Below are positions 16,268 through 25,093 of a DNA stretch of 53,504 nt, one piece after another (position 1 is the first letter of the stretch; the number at the start of each line of letters is the position of its first letter). A program made the translations under genes and the position numbers. Source of the stretch: Chloroflexota bacterium (GTDB lineage: Bacteria > Chloroflexota > Anaerolineae > B4-G1); NCBI GenBank assembly GCA_012514315.1, contig JAAZAN010000163.1:1-53504 (forward strand). Direction: 5' to 3'. The notes beneath the pieces are model-generated. The model was not told the origin of the DNA. It made no database searches and was given only the letters and a program-made list of their open reading frames with translations.

Positions 16268-17153
16268 GAGAGTGGTCGTCACGGGAGCAAGCGGCACGAT
16301 TGCCGGACTCCTCCTGCCCGCAATGCGAGATCGCTATGATCTGGTGGCATTGGACATCAAGCCGACCGATCCCTCCGGTGGTCTCGTCGACGGTGTTCAG
16401 ATCGCAGACTTACTGCAGCGTGATCGTGATACATACCGTGAGTACTTCCGCGATGCCGATGCCGTCGTTCATTGCGCGTTCGTCCATCCCAAGGATCCCG
16501 ACGACTCTACCCAACGCTTCTACGCTGAAATGGCCAATATCGGTATGGCATTCAATGTGTACCAGACTGCTTGGGAGGAAAGCGTCCGCCGTGTCGTAGT
16601 GGCCAGCTCCAATCACGCTGCCGACTACTACGAGCCTCTGATCCTCCGGCACGAATGGGATTACGTTACACCGGACATGCGCGCACTCTCGGACAACTAC
16701 TACGGCTGGGCGAAGGAATCATACGAGCACCTCGGCTTTGTCTTCGCCGTGGGTCACGTCAACGGGACGCCGCTGGAAAACATCCAGATTCGGATTGGCG
16801 CACCTCGCGAAACAGATCTGAACCGATGCGCGTTAGGTGACCACACTTGTATGCGTCGAGCCCTCGCCGCGTATATCAGTCAGCGTGACCTGGTTCAACT
16901 CTTCGTCAAGAGCATCGAAGCGGATGATATCCGGGATGCACACGGTGTGCCATTCCAGATATTCTACGGTGTGAGCAATAACCCGCACGCCTTCTGGAGT
17001 ATCGTGAACGCACGCCGTGTCCTTGGCTACGAACCGCAGGACAGCAGCGAAGTGCGTTTCGGTCAGATGATTGCCGAGCAGATACGGGCCGCGATGGAAC
17101 ACAACGGTCGACAATCAGCGCGGCGTGCCGACGCCGGAGGTGAAGACACGTGA
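16251..17153 (+). CDS. NAD-dependent epimerase/dehydratase family oxidoreductase, uronate dehydrogenase-like
   Basis: A 300-residue short-chain (extended SDR) enzyme. It has the nucleotide motif TGASGTIA (residues 11-18), an acidic strand end LDIKP indicating NAD, the catalytic pair Y151-x3-K155 (YGWAK) and the segment ASSNHAADYY. The last recalls uronate dehydrogenases, which oxidise hexuronates at C1 to the aldaro-lactone; UDP-sugar epimerases are the alternative. It overlaps dinG by 17 bases and shares GTGA with the following aldo-keto reductase, so it is translationally coupled to both. A uronate role would fit the lactonase and dehydratase genes in this window, but that link is inferred. 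Confidence 0.8.
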   Translation: MNGNRKRVVVTGASGTIAGLLLPAMRDRYDLVALDIKPTDPSGGLVDGVQIADLLQRDRDTYREYFRDADAVVHCAFVHPKDPDDSTQRFYAEMANIGMAFNVYQTAWEESVRRVVVASSNHAADYYEPLILRHEWDYVTPDMRALSDNYYGWAKESYEHLGFVFAVGHVNGTPLENIQIRIGAPRETDLNRCALGDHTCMRRALAAYISQRDLVQLFVKSIEADDIRDAHGVPFQIFYGVSNNPHAFWSIVNARRVLGYEPQDSSEVRFGQMIAEQIRAAMEHNGRQSARRADAGGEDT

Positions 17154-18085
17154 AGTACCGGCGACTTGGAAGGACCAACCTGACGGTATCCGTGATCGGT
17201 ATCGGTACCTGGCAATTCGGCGGCGAATGGGGAAAGTCGTTTGAGATATCCGAAGCGACACGCTTACTGGAACGCGCCCGCGAACTGGGTGTCAACCTGG
17301 TGGACACTGCCGAGTGCTACGGTGATCACCTCTCCGAGCATCTGGTAGGCGAGGCAATCCGATCCCATCGGGATGAGTGGATCGTCGCGACGAAGTTTGG
17401 GCATCGATTCATCGGCAACTTCGAGCGCGAACAGCGTTGGTCCGCCTTGGAAGTGCGTCAGCAGCTCGAGGAGTCGCTGAAGGCGCTGAACGTGGACACG
17501 ATCGACCTGTATCAGTTTCACTCGGGCGCCGATGAGGTCTTCGACAATGACGAGCTGTGGACGATGCTCGACAGACAGGTCGTAGCGGGCAAGGTGCGCC
17601 ACTTGGGCATCTCCATCACCAGCGGATACGAGACGCCTCACCAAGTGGAACGAGCGACAACAGTCGGAGCGGGTGTGATCCAGGCGGTGTACAATCGGCT
17701 CGATCGCAGGCCGGAGGCCGACGTCTTTCCGCTATGCCGGGCGCACAATCTGGGTGTCCTGGCCCGGGTGCCGCTCGCGAGTGGGTTCCTGACCGGGAAA
17801 TACCGACCGGGGAGCGTGTTCACCGCCCGCGATGACGTGCGCTCTCTGAAGGATGCTGAGTCGACCCAGGCACGGTTGCGTCAAGTCGAGGAGATCCGGC
17901 AGCTCGAGGTACCGGAAGGAATCGAGATGGCGCAGTGGGCGTTGGCCTGGTGCCTGCAGCACCCGGCGGTCACCTGCGTGATCCCCGGCTGCAAATCGGT
18001 GGCGCAGATTGAATCCAATTCCAGGACAGCCGATTTGGAGCTGGTCCGCGAGGATCATCCCCAGGCCGTTGGTGACAGGACCTGA
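17150..18085 (+). CDS. Aldo/keto reductase
   Basis: A 311-residue (alpha/beta)8-barrel NAD(P)H oxidoreductase. The catalytic tetrad is D52, Y57, K82 and H124, seen in NLVDTAECYG, ATKFGH and YQFHSG. The C-terminal half contains the cofactor loop CVIPGCKSVAQIESN. Its GTG start lies in the GTGA overlap with the upstream stop, with GGAGGTG about 10 bases before it. Family members reduce or oxidise sugars and small aldehydes. The QFHSG variant and overall length fit the YhdN/Tas group of aldose-type reductases. Specific substrate unknown. Confidence 0.9.
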   Translation: MKYRRLGRTNLTVSVIGIGTWQFGGEWGKSFEISEATRLLERARELGVNLVDTAECYGDHLSEHLVGEAIRSHRDEWIVATKFGHRFIGNFEREQRWSALEVRQQLEESLKALNVDTIDLYQFHSGADEVFDNDELWTMLDRQVVAGKVRHLGISITSGYETPHQVERATTVGAGVIQAVYNRLDRRPEADVFPLCRAHNLGVLARVPLASGFLTGKYRPGSVFTARDDVRSLKDAESTQARLRQVEEIRQLEVPEGIEMAQWALAWCLQHPAVTCVIPGCKSVAQIESNSRTADLELVREDHPQAVGDRT

Positions 18086-18146
18086 CACCATCTATGCCAC
18101 ATCGGAGAGGGACACAATACGGAGCCCGCTGACTGGGGGATGTGCT

Positions 18147-18860
18147 ATGCCGCGAGTGTACCCGTCATATGATGCTCTTCGACTCGCTGACCGGGTACTG
18201 ATCGAGGTCGCCAGGCGCGCACAGGGGTTTGAGGGAAGGGTTGGTGCAGCATGGTACTGGCGCCTGCCCGGTGGCATACTCGCAACGTTCTGGCTCCAGG
18301 CCACGGTGACCGAGGAACGGTGGGACGTGCTTCACGCTGAAGCCAGCACAATGCGAGCGTCCTCCTTCTCATCGGCCAGCTTCCCGTTCGCCGCCTACGC
18401 CACCTCGGCCACATCCCCACCCTACATCCACGATCTCAAAGGGGTGGCGGAGTGGGCAAACCGACTGTACCTGCAGATGGGGCACTTGATAGAGGACGCG
18501 GCCCACTGGCTCAATATCCTCCACGCCGTTGCCATCGCTCCAGCGATCAACCCGGCCGCCGCATTTCCGGCCCTGAGCCATCTGGAACGTCGCATCGTCG
18601 CCTATGCACTCGACGAGCTGGACGGATACTTCACCATCAAGACCCTCTACCCGGTCTTCCGCGGTGAGATCTCGAGAGCACGATTGAGTCAGTTGGCCAG
18701 GGAATGGGAGGCAGCTGAGCTCCTGACCGAACGTCCCCGTCGCGTTACCTATGCGCTCCAGGCACTGGCTGAGAATGTACGGCCGAGGCTCTGTGACCAA
18801 AGCGGGGGTCACGATACCGGCACGCAGCCTGGCACACGAAGCATCGGGGCGGAGCGCTAG
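18147..18860 (+). CDS. Hypothetical protein with a winged-helix-like C-terminus
   Basis: A 237-residue soluble protein, not recognised. Residues ~1-85 form a mixed region with a WYWRLPGGILATFWLQATV strand pair, residues ~95-160 are helical, and residues ~165-220 contain a helix-turn-helix-like stretch (EISRARLSQLAREWEAAELL) followed by a basic strand, as in winged helices. The open frame extends upstream to 18009, but the ATG at 18147 with a GGGGGA sequence before it, outside the aldo-keto reductase gene, is the better start. It is the last gene of the dinG operon and converges on a UroD-family gene. Confidence 0.55.
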   Translation: MPRVYPSYDALRLADRVLIEVARRAQGFEGRVGAAWYWRLPGGILATFWLQATVTEERWDVLHAEASTMRASSFSSASFPFAAYATSATSPPYIHDLKGVAEWANRLYLQMGHLIEDAAHWLNILHAVAIAPAINPAAAFPALSHLERRIVAYALDELDGYFTIKTLYPVFRGEISRARLSQLAREWEAAELLTERPRRVTYALQALAENVRPRLCDQSGGHDTGTQPGTRSIGAER

Positions 18861-18915
18861 CGCCCCACCCCGGACATTCCCCAGAATCCAGAACTCACTT
18901 CGGCAGATCCACTAC

Positions 18916-20097
18916 CTACCGGGCCTTACGCCATTCATCGATCAGCACGTTGATGTTCTCCCAGGTACGGGGGGCATCCACCGTGATGTTGTCGACTGGC
19001 GACAGCACGAACCCATCGGGCCCCAACGTCGCGATCGCGTGACGCACGGCCTCCCTCACCTCGGCCTCTGTGCCCATCTCGACCGTCACGGCGCCCGAGA
19101 CACCACCCCAGAGACAAACACGACCGCCCAGCGTCCGTCGAATGAGGGGCAGATTCGTATGCGTTCCCTGCACCGGATCGATGCCGATCAGCGCATCCAC
19201 GCCCGCCTCGATCAGACCGTCCAGAATCGGCTCCGTGCCGCTCGAACACTGATATCCAAACTTCACGCCGCGGCTGTGGGCCAGCTCCACCTCCGTCTTG
19301 AGTCGAGGCAGGATTGACTTGTGCCAGAATTGCGGCGTGACGAAATCGCATCCCTCGTACCACGCGCGGCGGACGTACAGGTCTACCGACCCGCGCAGTA
19401 CCACCTCCATACGCTGGACATTCCAGGTATGAATCATCTCGAGAAGTTCATCGACCACATCGGGCTGCTCGATCATCAGCACCATCAGGTCCTGCATGCC
19501 GCACAGCCAGTTGGCCATATCCATCGCAACGCCCCAACCGCCCGTGAGCAGCACGCCATACTCGCGGGAGAAAGCCTGAGCTCGTTCCGCCTCATCCAGA
19601 AAAGCCGCAACGTCCTCGGACTGAGGCGGAATCAGCAGGTACTGGAGCGCTGGTAGATCGCCACGCCCCGTAACCAGAGCCTTTCCGGCCCGAGGTATCT
19701 GATAGTCATCGATGAACGGAATGTGATCGCCGTGCGGCCAGTCCTCCGAGAGGCGGACACTCGTCGACAATGTACCCTCAGGGGTACTGTACTTTTTGCG
19801 GAGCACATCAGCTCCATCGGTGTGGCTCTCCCGCCATTCCCGGGTCTTGACGTCCGAGGGGAAACGGATCGGCAGGCCCCGCAGATCGGGATGATCGGGC
19901 CGATCCCGTCGCGACGCAGACGGGATGAACAGCATCGAGTCCAGTCCCATGGCCAACTCCGCGCGGGTAGACGCGTACCGATCTTCGTCGTGCCTCTGGC
20001 GCAGCGCACTGAAACTCATGAAACAACAGGGAATATGGTCAGCTTCCTTCAGATCCAATGTCCTCAACATACGCTCGCGAGATGTTATCTCATCCAT
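18916..20097 (-). CDS. Divergent UroD-superfamily protein (Locus A, last gene)
   Basis: A 393-residue UroD-fold protein. The opening EITSRERMLRTLDLKEADHIP is typical of the methyltransferase-like branch, but the zinc site is altered. The HxC position reads Y282-x-C284 (GYQCSSG), and the third Cys position reads Val-Asp (SPVDNITV). It therefore may not bind zinc or activate a thiol in the MtaA manner. The ATG at 20097 is preceded by GAGGGGT; a TTG one codon upstream is the alternative. It follows the PfkB gene by 32 bases and ends the DeoR-headed operon. Function unknown. Confidence 0.75.
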   Translation of the reverse strand: MDEITSRERMLRTLDLKEADHIPCCFMSFSALRQRHDEDRYASTRAELAMGLDSMLFIPSASRRDRPDHPDLRGLPIRFPSDVKTREWRESHTDGADVLRKKYSTPEGTLSTSVRLSEDWPHGDHIPFIDDYQIPRAGKALVTGRGDLPALQYLLIPPQSEDVAAFLDEAERAQAFSREYGVLLTGGWGVAMDMANWLCGMQDLMVLMIEQPDVVDELLEMIHTWNVQRMEVVLRGSVDLYVRRAWYEGCDFVTPQFWHKSILPRLKTEVELAHSRGVKFGYQCSSGTEPILDGLIEAGVDALIGIDPVQGTHTNLPLIRRTLGGRVCLWGGVSGAVTVEMGTEAEVREAVRHAIATLGPDGFVLSPVDNITVDAPRTWENINVLIDEWRKAR

Positions 20098-20129
20098 CAA
20101 TCACCCCTCTCCATATACACGGGCCGCCG

Positions 20130-21107
20130 TCATCTGTTACTCTGACCCGGTGATCTCACACGCACAGCTCGATTGCCGCCTACGACCTGCGCCCAGGCGG
20201 GCTGGCCGGCCAGTCCACCGATACTACCGGCGACCGACCGACCACACAAACACGCAATCTTCAAGCACTCGCTCAGCGGCAGGTCACGCAGCCAGGCCGC
20301 CAGGAATCCAGCATCAAAACTATCCCCCGCGCCTACGCTGTCACCACCCGTTACTGGATCCACCGTGCAATCAACCCCCTCCGACGCCTCAAACGCGCTC
20401 GCTCCGCCCTCACCACGCTTCACGGCGACTATGGGAACACCTTGCTCTCGTGCCCACTCCACGGCGAGATCGACATCATCGCGCCGGGCGATCCGTAGTA
20501 GCTCCTGTTCATTGGGAAAGAAGATGTTGGTCAGCGGGAGTACCTCATCCAACGTCGAATCCCACGTCTCATCCGGATCCCAGTTCGTGTCCAGCGAGGT
20601 TGTCAGGCCCAGTGCACGCGCCCGCCGAAACACGTCGGGCATCGCCTCGATGAGCCCTGTGTGCAGGAAGAAGCTCCCGTGATGCAGATGTCGGGCCAGG
20701 GATAGCAGCTCATCGGTGACATCGTCCGGTCCGACAGCCGCGAGCGAGCCCATATAGGTCAGAATGGCCCGATCCCCACCCTGGCATAACGCGATGCCCA
20801 AACCGGTCTTTAGCGTGGGATCTACAGATACGTATCGTGTGTCGACGCCGCTCTCCGCCAGGCGACTGACGACCAAGCGACCGAAGTCATCATGACCAAC
20901 TCGTCCCAAGACTGCTGTTCGCAGGCCCAGTTTTGCCGCCTGGCAGGCGAAAATACAGCACGACCCACCCATCTCCAGGACGTAATCGTCCACTAGCTTC
21001 TCCACCTGCCCAAAGCGCGGGACGACGTCTGTCCCGCTCATGATCAGATCGACACAGGTGTCCCCAAACGTGATCACATCGTAGGTCCGCCGCGACATCT
21101 TACTCAT
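20130..21107 (-). CDS. PfkB-family carbohydrate kinase
   Basis: A 325-residue ribokinase-fold kinase, cytosolic and ATP-dependent, acting on a sugar or sugar acid. The N-terminal GDTCVDLIMSG, the GG switch (EMGGSCCIFACQAA) and the signature DSVGAGDSFDAGFLAAW with catalytic D262 are present. Its ATG shares ATGA with the stop of the upstream GH4 gene, indicating coupled translation and a role downstream of that hydrolase. An in-frame ATG six codons upstream has no ribosome binding site. Substrates of related enzymes include 2-keto-3-deoxygluconate, fructose, ribose and tagatose-6-phosphate; the sequence does not discriminate. Confidence 0.88.
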   Translation of the reverse strand: MSKMSRRTYDVITFGDTCVDLIMSGTDVVPRFGQVEKLVDDYVLEMGGSCCIFACQAAKLGLRTAVLGRVGHDDFGRLVVSRLAESGVDTRYVSVDPTLKTGLGIALCQGGDRAILTYMGSLAAVGPDDVTDELLSLARHLHHGSFFLHTGLIEAMPDVFRRARALGLTTSLDTNWDPDETWDSTLDEVLPLTNIFFPNEQELLRIARRDDVDLAVEWAREQGVPIVAVKRGEGGASAFEASEGVDCTVDPVTGGDSVGAGDSFDAGFLAAWLRDLPLSECLKIACLCGRSVAGSIGGLAGQPAWAQVVGGNRAVRVRSPGQSNR

Positions 21108-22465
21108 CGGAAGGCAGGAAGCCACCTCAACTCGGCGTCAATCAACTCGTTCACCATTTTGGCGCCTGTGGAGACATCCTTGCAGTATGGATCATTGATG
21201 AATGCCTGGACCGCCTTCTGGCGCGAGCCCTCCATGGCCGCTTCGATAATGAGATCTAGTGACGACACGCGATGGATCAGCGTAGGCAGGATCGCCGCGG
21301 GCAGATCACCCAGCGCGAAAGGATGCACGCCACCGGCGTCCACGGTTGCCGGAACCTCCAGCACGACGCCACCAGGCAGATTGTGAACTGAGCCTTTGTT
21401 CGGGATGTTCACGAAGAACATCTTGCCCAGGTTATCTTGCTCCGACACCAGGATGTCCAGCAACTGGGTATGCTCCCACGCCAGTTCCTCCGCAAACACG
21501 TCCGCGCTGAAGGGCACACTCTGATCGGCCATGGATGTCATGCGCTGCATCAGCTCGGGATAGCTCTTCTGGCAGCGGCGGAGCGCGCCACCATCGACAT
21601 TCTCGCGCGCTGACAGCATCAGATCCATGAACTGCGGGAAGAACTCGACAACGTGTCCGTCGCCGGGCCCAGGATAGCATCCAAGCCACCGATAGAGCGC
21701 CGTGCAGACCGGTTCAGTGCCGCGGAAAGGCTCCTGCGGGCGTTCGGACAGGGCAGCATATCGGCCACGCACGCGATCCATCGCGGAGGGATCACCCGCC
21801 ATTTCGTCAAGCGCCGCATCGAGGATTGGCCAGGCGTCCTCTCCGTCAACTCTCAGATCTGTGATCCAGTGACAGTGGTTGATGCCACCGGCAACGATGC
21901 TCGTCCGCGACTTGTCTACCCCCATGACCCGGCACAGGTGGTTCCAGGTCAGATCGACTCCGATGCACAGACCGATGCAGCGCACGCTCGTAAGCTCGTT
22001 CACAGCCTGCGTGATGACGGTGAGGGGATTGGTGAAGTTGTAGAGCGTAGCATTCGGACAGAGAGCTTCCATGTCGCGCGCGATGTCGACGAGCACTGGA
22101 ATGTGTCGCAACCCGCGACCCAGCCCACCCGGGCCAGCTGTGTCACCAACAGGCTGCACAAAGCCATAGCTGGCCGGAATGCTGATGTCGAGCGCCCAGG
22201 CATCGAGCCCTCCCACACCAATGGCCGTCGTTACGACCTGGGCGTCGGCCAGCACGTCGCGTCGGTCAGTGGAAGCTTGCACGGTCCAGTCCAATCCCTG
22301 TTCGGACGAGACACGTCGAGCCAGCTGCGAGATGATCTCCAGCGACTCCTCATTGACGTCGACCAGCCCCAACGTTGCGCCGGTGTACCGCCGGTCGTGA
22401 CTGAATCCAGCCAGCAATGCAGGCGTAAACGCCATTGAGCCCGCCCCGATGATCACGATTTTCAT
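21104..22465 (-). CDS. Family 4 glycoside hydrolase (alpha-glucosidase/alpha-galacturonidase type), copy 1
   Basis: A 453-residue GH4 enzyme, which cleaves glycosides by an NAD+- and Mn2+-dependent oxidation-elimination mechanism in the cytosol. The N-terminal GAGSMAFTP binds NAD+. The metal site is C167 (GLCIGVD) and H197 (GGINHCHW), and the NFTNP motif (N146-P147) is the substrate/NAD contact. GH4 enzymes accept alpha- or beta-linked glucosides, galactosides, glucuronides or galacturonides, some phosphorylated. It lies between a UroD-like gene and the PfkB kinase. The second GH4 copy at 23676-25055 differs in length and metal-site context, so a different linkage or sugar is likely. Confidence 0.9.
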   Translation of the reverse strand: MKIVIIGAGSMAFTPALLAGFSHDRRYTGATLGLVDVNEESLEIISQLARRVSSEQGLDWTVQASTDRRDVLADAQVVTTAIGVGGLDAWALDISIPASYGFVQPVGDTAGPGGLGRGLRHIPVLVDIARDMEALCPNATLYNFTNPLTVITQAVNELTSVRCIGLCIGVDLTWNHLCRVMGVDKSRTSIVAGGINHCHWITDLRVDGEDAWPILDAALDEMAGDPSAMDRVRGRYAALSERPQEPFRGTEPVCTALYRWLGCYPGPGDGHVVEFFPQFMDLMLSARENVDGGALRRCQKSYPELMQRMTSMADQSVPFSADVFAEELAWEHTQLLDILVSEQDNLGKMFFVNIPNKGSVHNLPGGVVLEVPATVDAGGVHPFALGDLPAAILPTLIHRVSSLDLIIEAAMEGSRQKAVQAFINDPYCKDVSTGAKMVNELIDAELRWLPAFR

Positions 22466-22523
22466 TACACTTCTCTCCTACGAAAATTCGATCTTGTTGT
22501 AACGCCCGGTTTGTCCCCTGCGC

Positions 22524-23633
22524 TCAGTGCGAGGCCACCGGGAAATGCCCACACTCCTCAATCGCCTCCATCATCGCGTGGATGCCCGCCTTGAACGTTC
22601 GCTCGGTCTCGTCGTCGGTAGCACCCCACAGTCCCATCTCGGTGAACCCGATGACGAGCGAGCGTCCGGGCGAATCGCTCTTGAGCAGATCAATGATGTA
22701 CGCCTTCGTTTGATCCGCTCCCATCCAGAATACCGTCTCCGGCACGTTGACCCAGATGACCACATCGTCCCCCCACGCCACGCGCGCATCGGACAGTGAT
22801 AGCGTGCCAACCGGCGGCGGCGTGAACGCCTCAACAACTGCCACTCCCGTCTCAGCGATCAATCCGGCGAACTCGGGCAGGTTCTTCGTCGCATCACAGT
22901 GCAGAACGCACTGTCTACCACGTGCCTGAAGATGGGAGACCCATTTCCGATAGAACGGCAACTCATACTCGCGGAAAAGGGCCGGACTCCAGAGTCCCTC
23001 AAGCCAGCCGAACGCGAGCAGGTCCGCCGGCGAATCGCCTGCTAGCTCAAGCCGGCGCTCATCACGACGAATCTGCGCCTCCAACAGCGCAACAAATTCG
23101 TTCGGATGGTCATGTTGCTCAAAGACCCAGCGTTCGAGACCGAAGTAGTCGCCGAAGTAACGCCGAGTGGCGCCGTAAGGAGTGGACTCCATATCGAGGG
23201 CAGTGTCGCGTACGATCCCATCAACACCCACATCGCGCACCGCATCCCAGTAGACGGAGTCATCACGGTGAAACACGGTATCATCTAGCATGAAGATGAC
23301 CGGCCCGAAGTCCTCCACACGCTCGATCATCCCCTTGACCTCAACGGACATTCCGTCACTGATTCGCCCGGTGTGACCACGGGTTCGGGTCGACACGCTT
23401 CCCACCGGCGTGTGATAGGTCGTCACCGTCTCACCACCTTCACAGCGCAGCTCCAAGGTCACGTTGGGCATCTCCGACCAAATCGTCGAGCGACGCACGC
23501 ACAGTCCCATCCCGCGGTTTCGCAACTGACGGGAGAAATCGCCCCTCGGCATCAGGTTATCGTATGGCGCGAACGGGACTTGATCCGGCTCCTCGTGTCT
23601 CAGCACCGCAAGGATTCGGCTGCGAAAGTCCAT
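22524..23633 (-). CDS. Divergent UroD-superfamily protein between the two GH4 genes
   Basis: A 369-residue UroD-fold protein, recognised from its start (MDFRSRILAVLRHEEPDQVPF) and its C-terminal barrel strands. At the metal position it reads VLHCDATKNL (H245, C246, D247), which is HxD rather than HxC, and the third Cys region is replaced by IGFTEMGLWG. It is shorter than the other two UroD-like proteins here. AGGGGG at 23643-23648 supports the ATG at 23633 over the one 11 codons upstream. It sits 42 bases after one GH4 stop and 58 bases before the next GH4 start. Function unknown; work on methylated or otherwise substituted sugars is only an inference from neighbours. Confidence 0.72.
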   Translation of the reverse strand: MDFRSRILAVLRHEEPDQVPFAPYDNLMPRGDFSRQLRNRGMGLCVRRSTIWSEMPNVTLELRCEGGETVTTYHTPVGSVSTRTRGHTGRISDGMSVEVKGMIERVEDFGPVIFMLDDTVFHRDDSVYWDAVRDVGVDGIVRDTALDMESTPYGATRRYFGDYFGLERWVFEQHDHPNEFVALLEAQIRRDERRLELAGDSPADLLAFGWLEGLWSPALFREYELPFYRKWVSHLQARGRQCVLHCDATKNLPEFAGLIAETGVAVVEAFTPPPVGTLSLSDARVAWGDDVVIWVNVPETVFWMGADQTKAYIIDLLKSDSPGRSLVIGFTEMGLWGATDDETERTFKAGIHAMMEAIEECGHFPVASH

Positions 23634-23675
23634 TCTAGTGATCCCCCTGTTCACCTCTCTGATCAAACCGGCTGC

Positions 23676-25055
23676 CTAGGACGCGAAGAAGTTAGGCAGG
23701 TACTGCCGATGGGCTGCCAAGAGCTCATCAGCCATCTTGGCGGCGGTCTCAGGATCGGTGACCGCGCCGTCCACGAGCAGCGCCTCCACAAACAGGGCAC
23801 GGTCACCCTGGAGCGCCGCCTCGACTGTCAGGCGAGTGGCGGCCAGCTTTCGGATCAGCAGCGCAGAAAGCGGGTCGGGGAAGTCTAAGAGCTGCAGCGG
23901 GCGCATCCCAGTTGCACCGGCCGCCGTCGGGAGCTCAAGGACTGCGTCGTCAGGCAGGTTGGGCACAGCCCCGTTGTTCGGCACATTCGCGGAAAAGATC
24001 CGTTTACTATCGCTTCGTATCGAGCGCAGTATCTCCAGCAACTGCTCGTGCTCGCCCACCGTCCGCTCGAAAATGCGCGGGTTCAGCGGCTGCTTCCCCG
24101 TCGCCATTGCGCTCATATCGGCATAGATCTTGTCACCCCAAGAGATCGTTGACTCAAACGAAAACGCGTCGACTCCCAGCGTCTTCCCGTAGTACCCGCC
24201 CTGTGGAAACCGCTCCGGGAAGAACTCGACAACGTGGCGATCGTTCACTGCCGGATACGCCCCGTAGGCTTCAAAGAAGGACCAGGAGAAGGGATTGTCA
24301 GCTGCCTTGAAACTGGAATCCACCTCCGCCCCCATCTCGGGAAATCGCTGGCCGAGCTCGCGTAGGTCAATGGCCTGTCCCCTCTCCTGAGCGAGGCGGG
24401 TCCGCACCAGCGGCCAGGCATCGCGACCCTTCCAGCGGAAGTCGTAGATGATGGTGAAATGGTTCAGCCCCGCGTATGTTGACGACACCTCGTCGGCAGG
24501 CGCTCCGATGAACTCCGCCAATTGTCGCTCCACGTGGAATGTCCCGTGGCACAGACCGATCATAGGAACCCCGGTCGCCTGCCGAACAGCCCAGCAGTTC
24601 GCCGTCATCGGATTCGAGTAGTTGAAGAACCAGGCTTCAGGGCATAGCGCCTGCACATCGACCGCAATATCGACCAGCGCCGGAATCATACGCATCGCGC
24701 GTGAGATGCCGCCCGGCATCACCGAGTCGCCAACGGGCTGGTAGACTCCATACCTGCGCGGGATAAATACATCCGACTCCCAGCCGCGGCGTCCGCCGAC
24801 CCCAATCGTGCTCACGACCACATTCGAGCCGGGCAACACCTCGCGCCGGTCGGTCGATCCCTGCACGGATATCGCGCTATCTCTGGCCTCAACCATCCTC
24901 CGACAGAGCCCTTCGGCCACCTCAAGCGCGATCGGATCGGTATCCACGAGGCCCAGTTCCCACGCCCCGAGGTCCTCGCTGAGAATCAAGTCCGCCACTA
25001 ATCCTTGCGTGAACATCGCGCTGCCCGCACCAATGATCGTGATCTTCTGCGTCAT
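23676..25055 (-). CDS. Family 4 glycoside hydrolase, copy 2
   Basis: A 459-residue GH4 enzyme with the NAD+-binding IIGAGSAMFTQG, metal ligands C169 (IGLCHG) and H199 (AGLNHF), and the NYSNP motif. The CHG and GLNHF contexts are the ones usual for alpha-glucosidase/alpha-galacturonidase members acting on unphosphorylated substrates. It lacks a signal peptide, so it acts on imported oligosaccharides. Together with copy 1 it gives Locus A two redox-type glycosidases, useful where a substrate has mixed linkages or anomers. It follows the MttB-family gene by 38 bases. Confidence 0.9.
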   Translation of the reverse strand: MTQKITIIGAGSAMFTQGLVADLILSEDLGAWELGLVDTDPIALEVAEGLCRRMVEARDSAISVQGSTDRREVLPGSNVVVSTIGVGGRRGWESDVFIPRRYGVYQPVGDSVMPGGISRAMRMIPALVDIAVDVQALCPEAWFFNYSNPMTANCWAVRQATGVPMIGLCHGTFHVERQLAEFIGAPADEVSSTYAGLNHFTIIYDFRWKGRDAWPLVRTRLAQERGQAIDLRELGQRFPEMGAEVDSSFKAADNPFSWSFFEAYGAYPAVNDRHVVEFFPERFPQGGYYGKTLGVDAFSFESTISWGDKIYADMSAMATGKQPLNPRIFERTVGEHEQLLEILRSIRSDSKRIFSANVPNNGAVPNLPDDAVLELPTAAGATGMRPLQLLDFPDPLSALLIRKLAATRLTVEAALQGDRALFVEALLVDGAVTDPETAAKMADELLAAHRQYLPNFFAS

Positions 25056-25093
25056 ATCCTCACCTCAGTAGTCTGCTATTTTGTGCGCACCGA

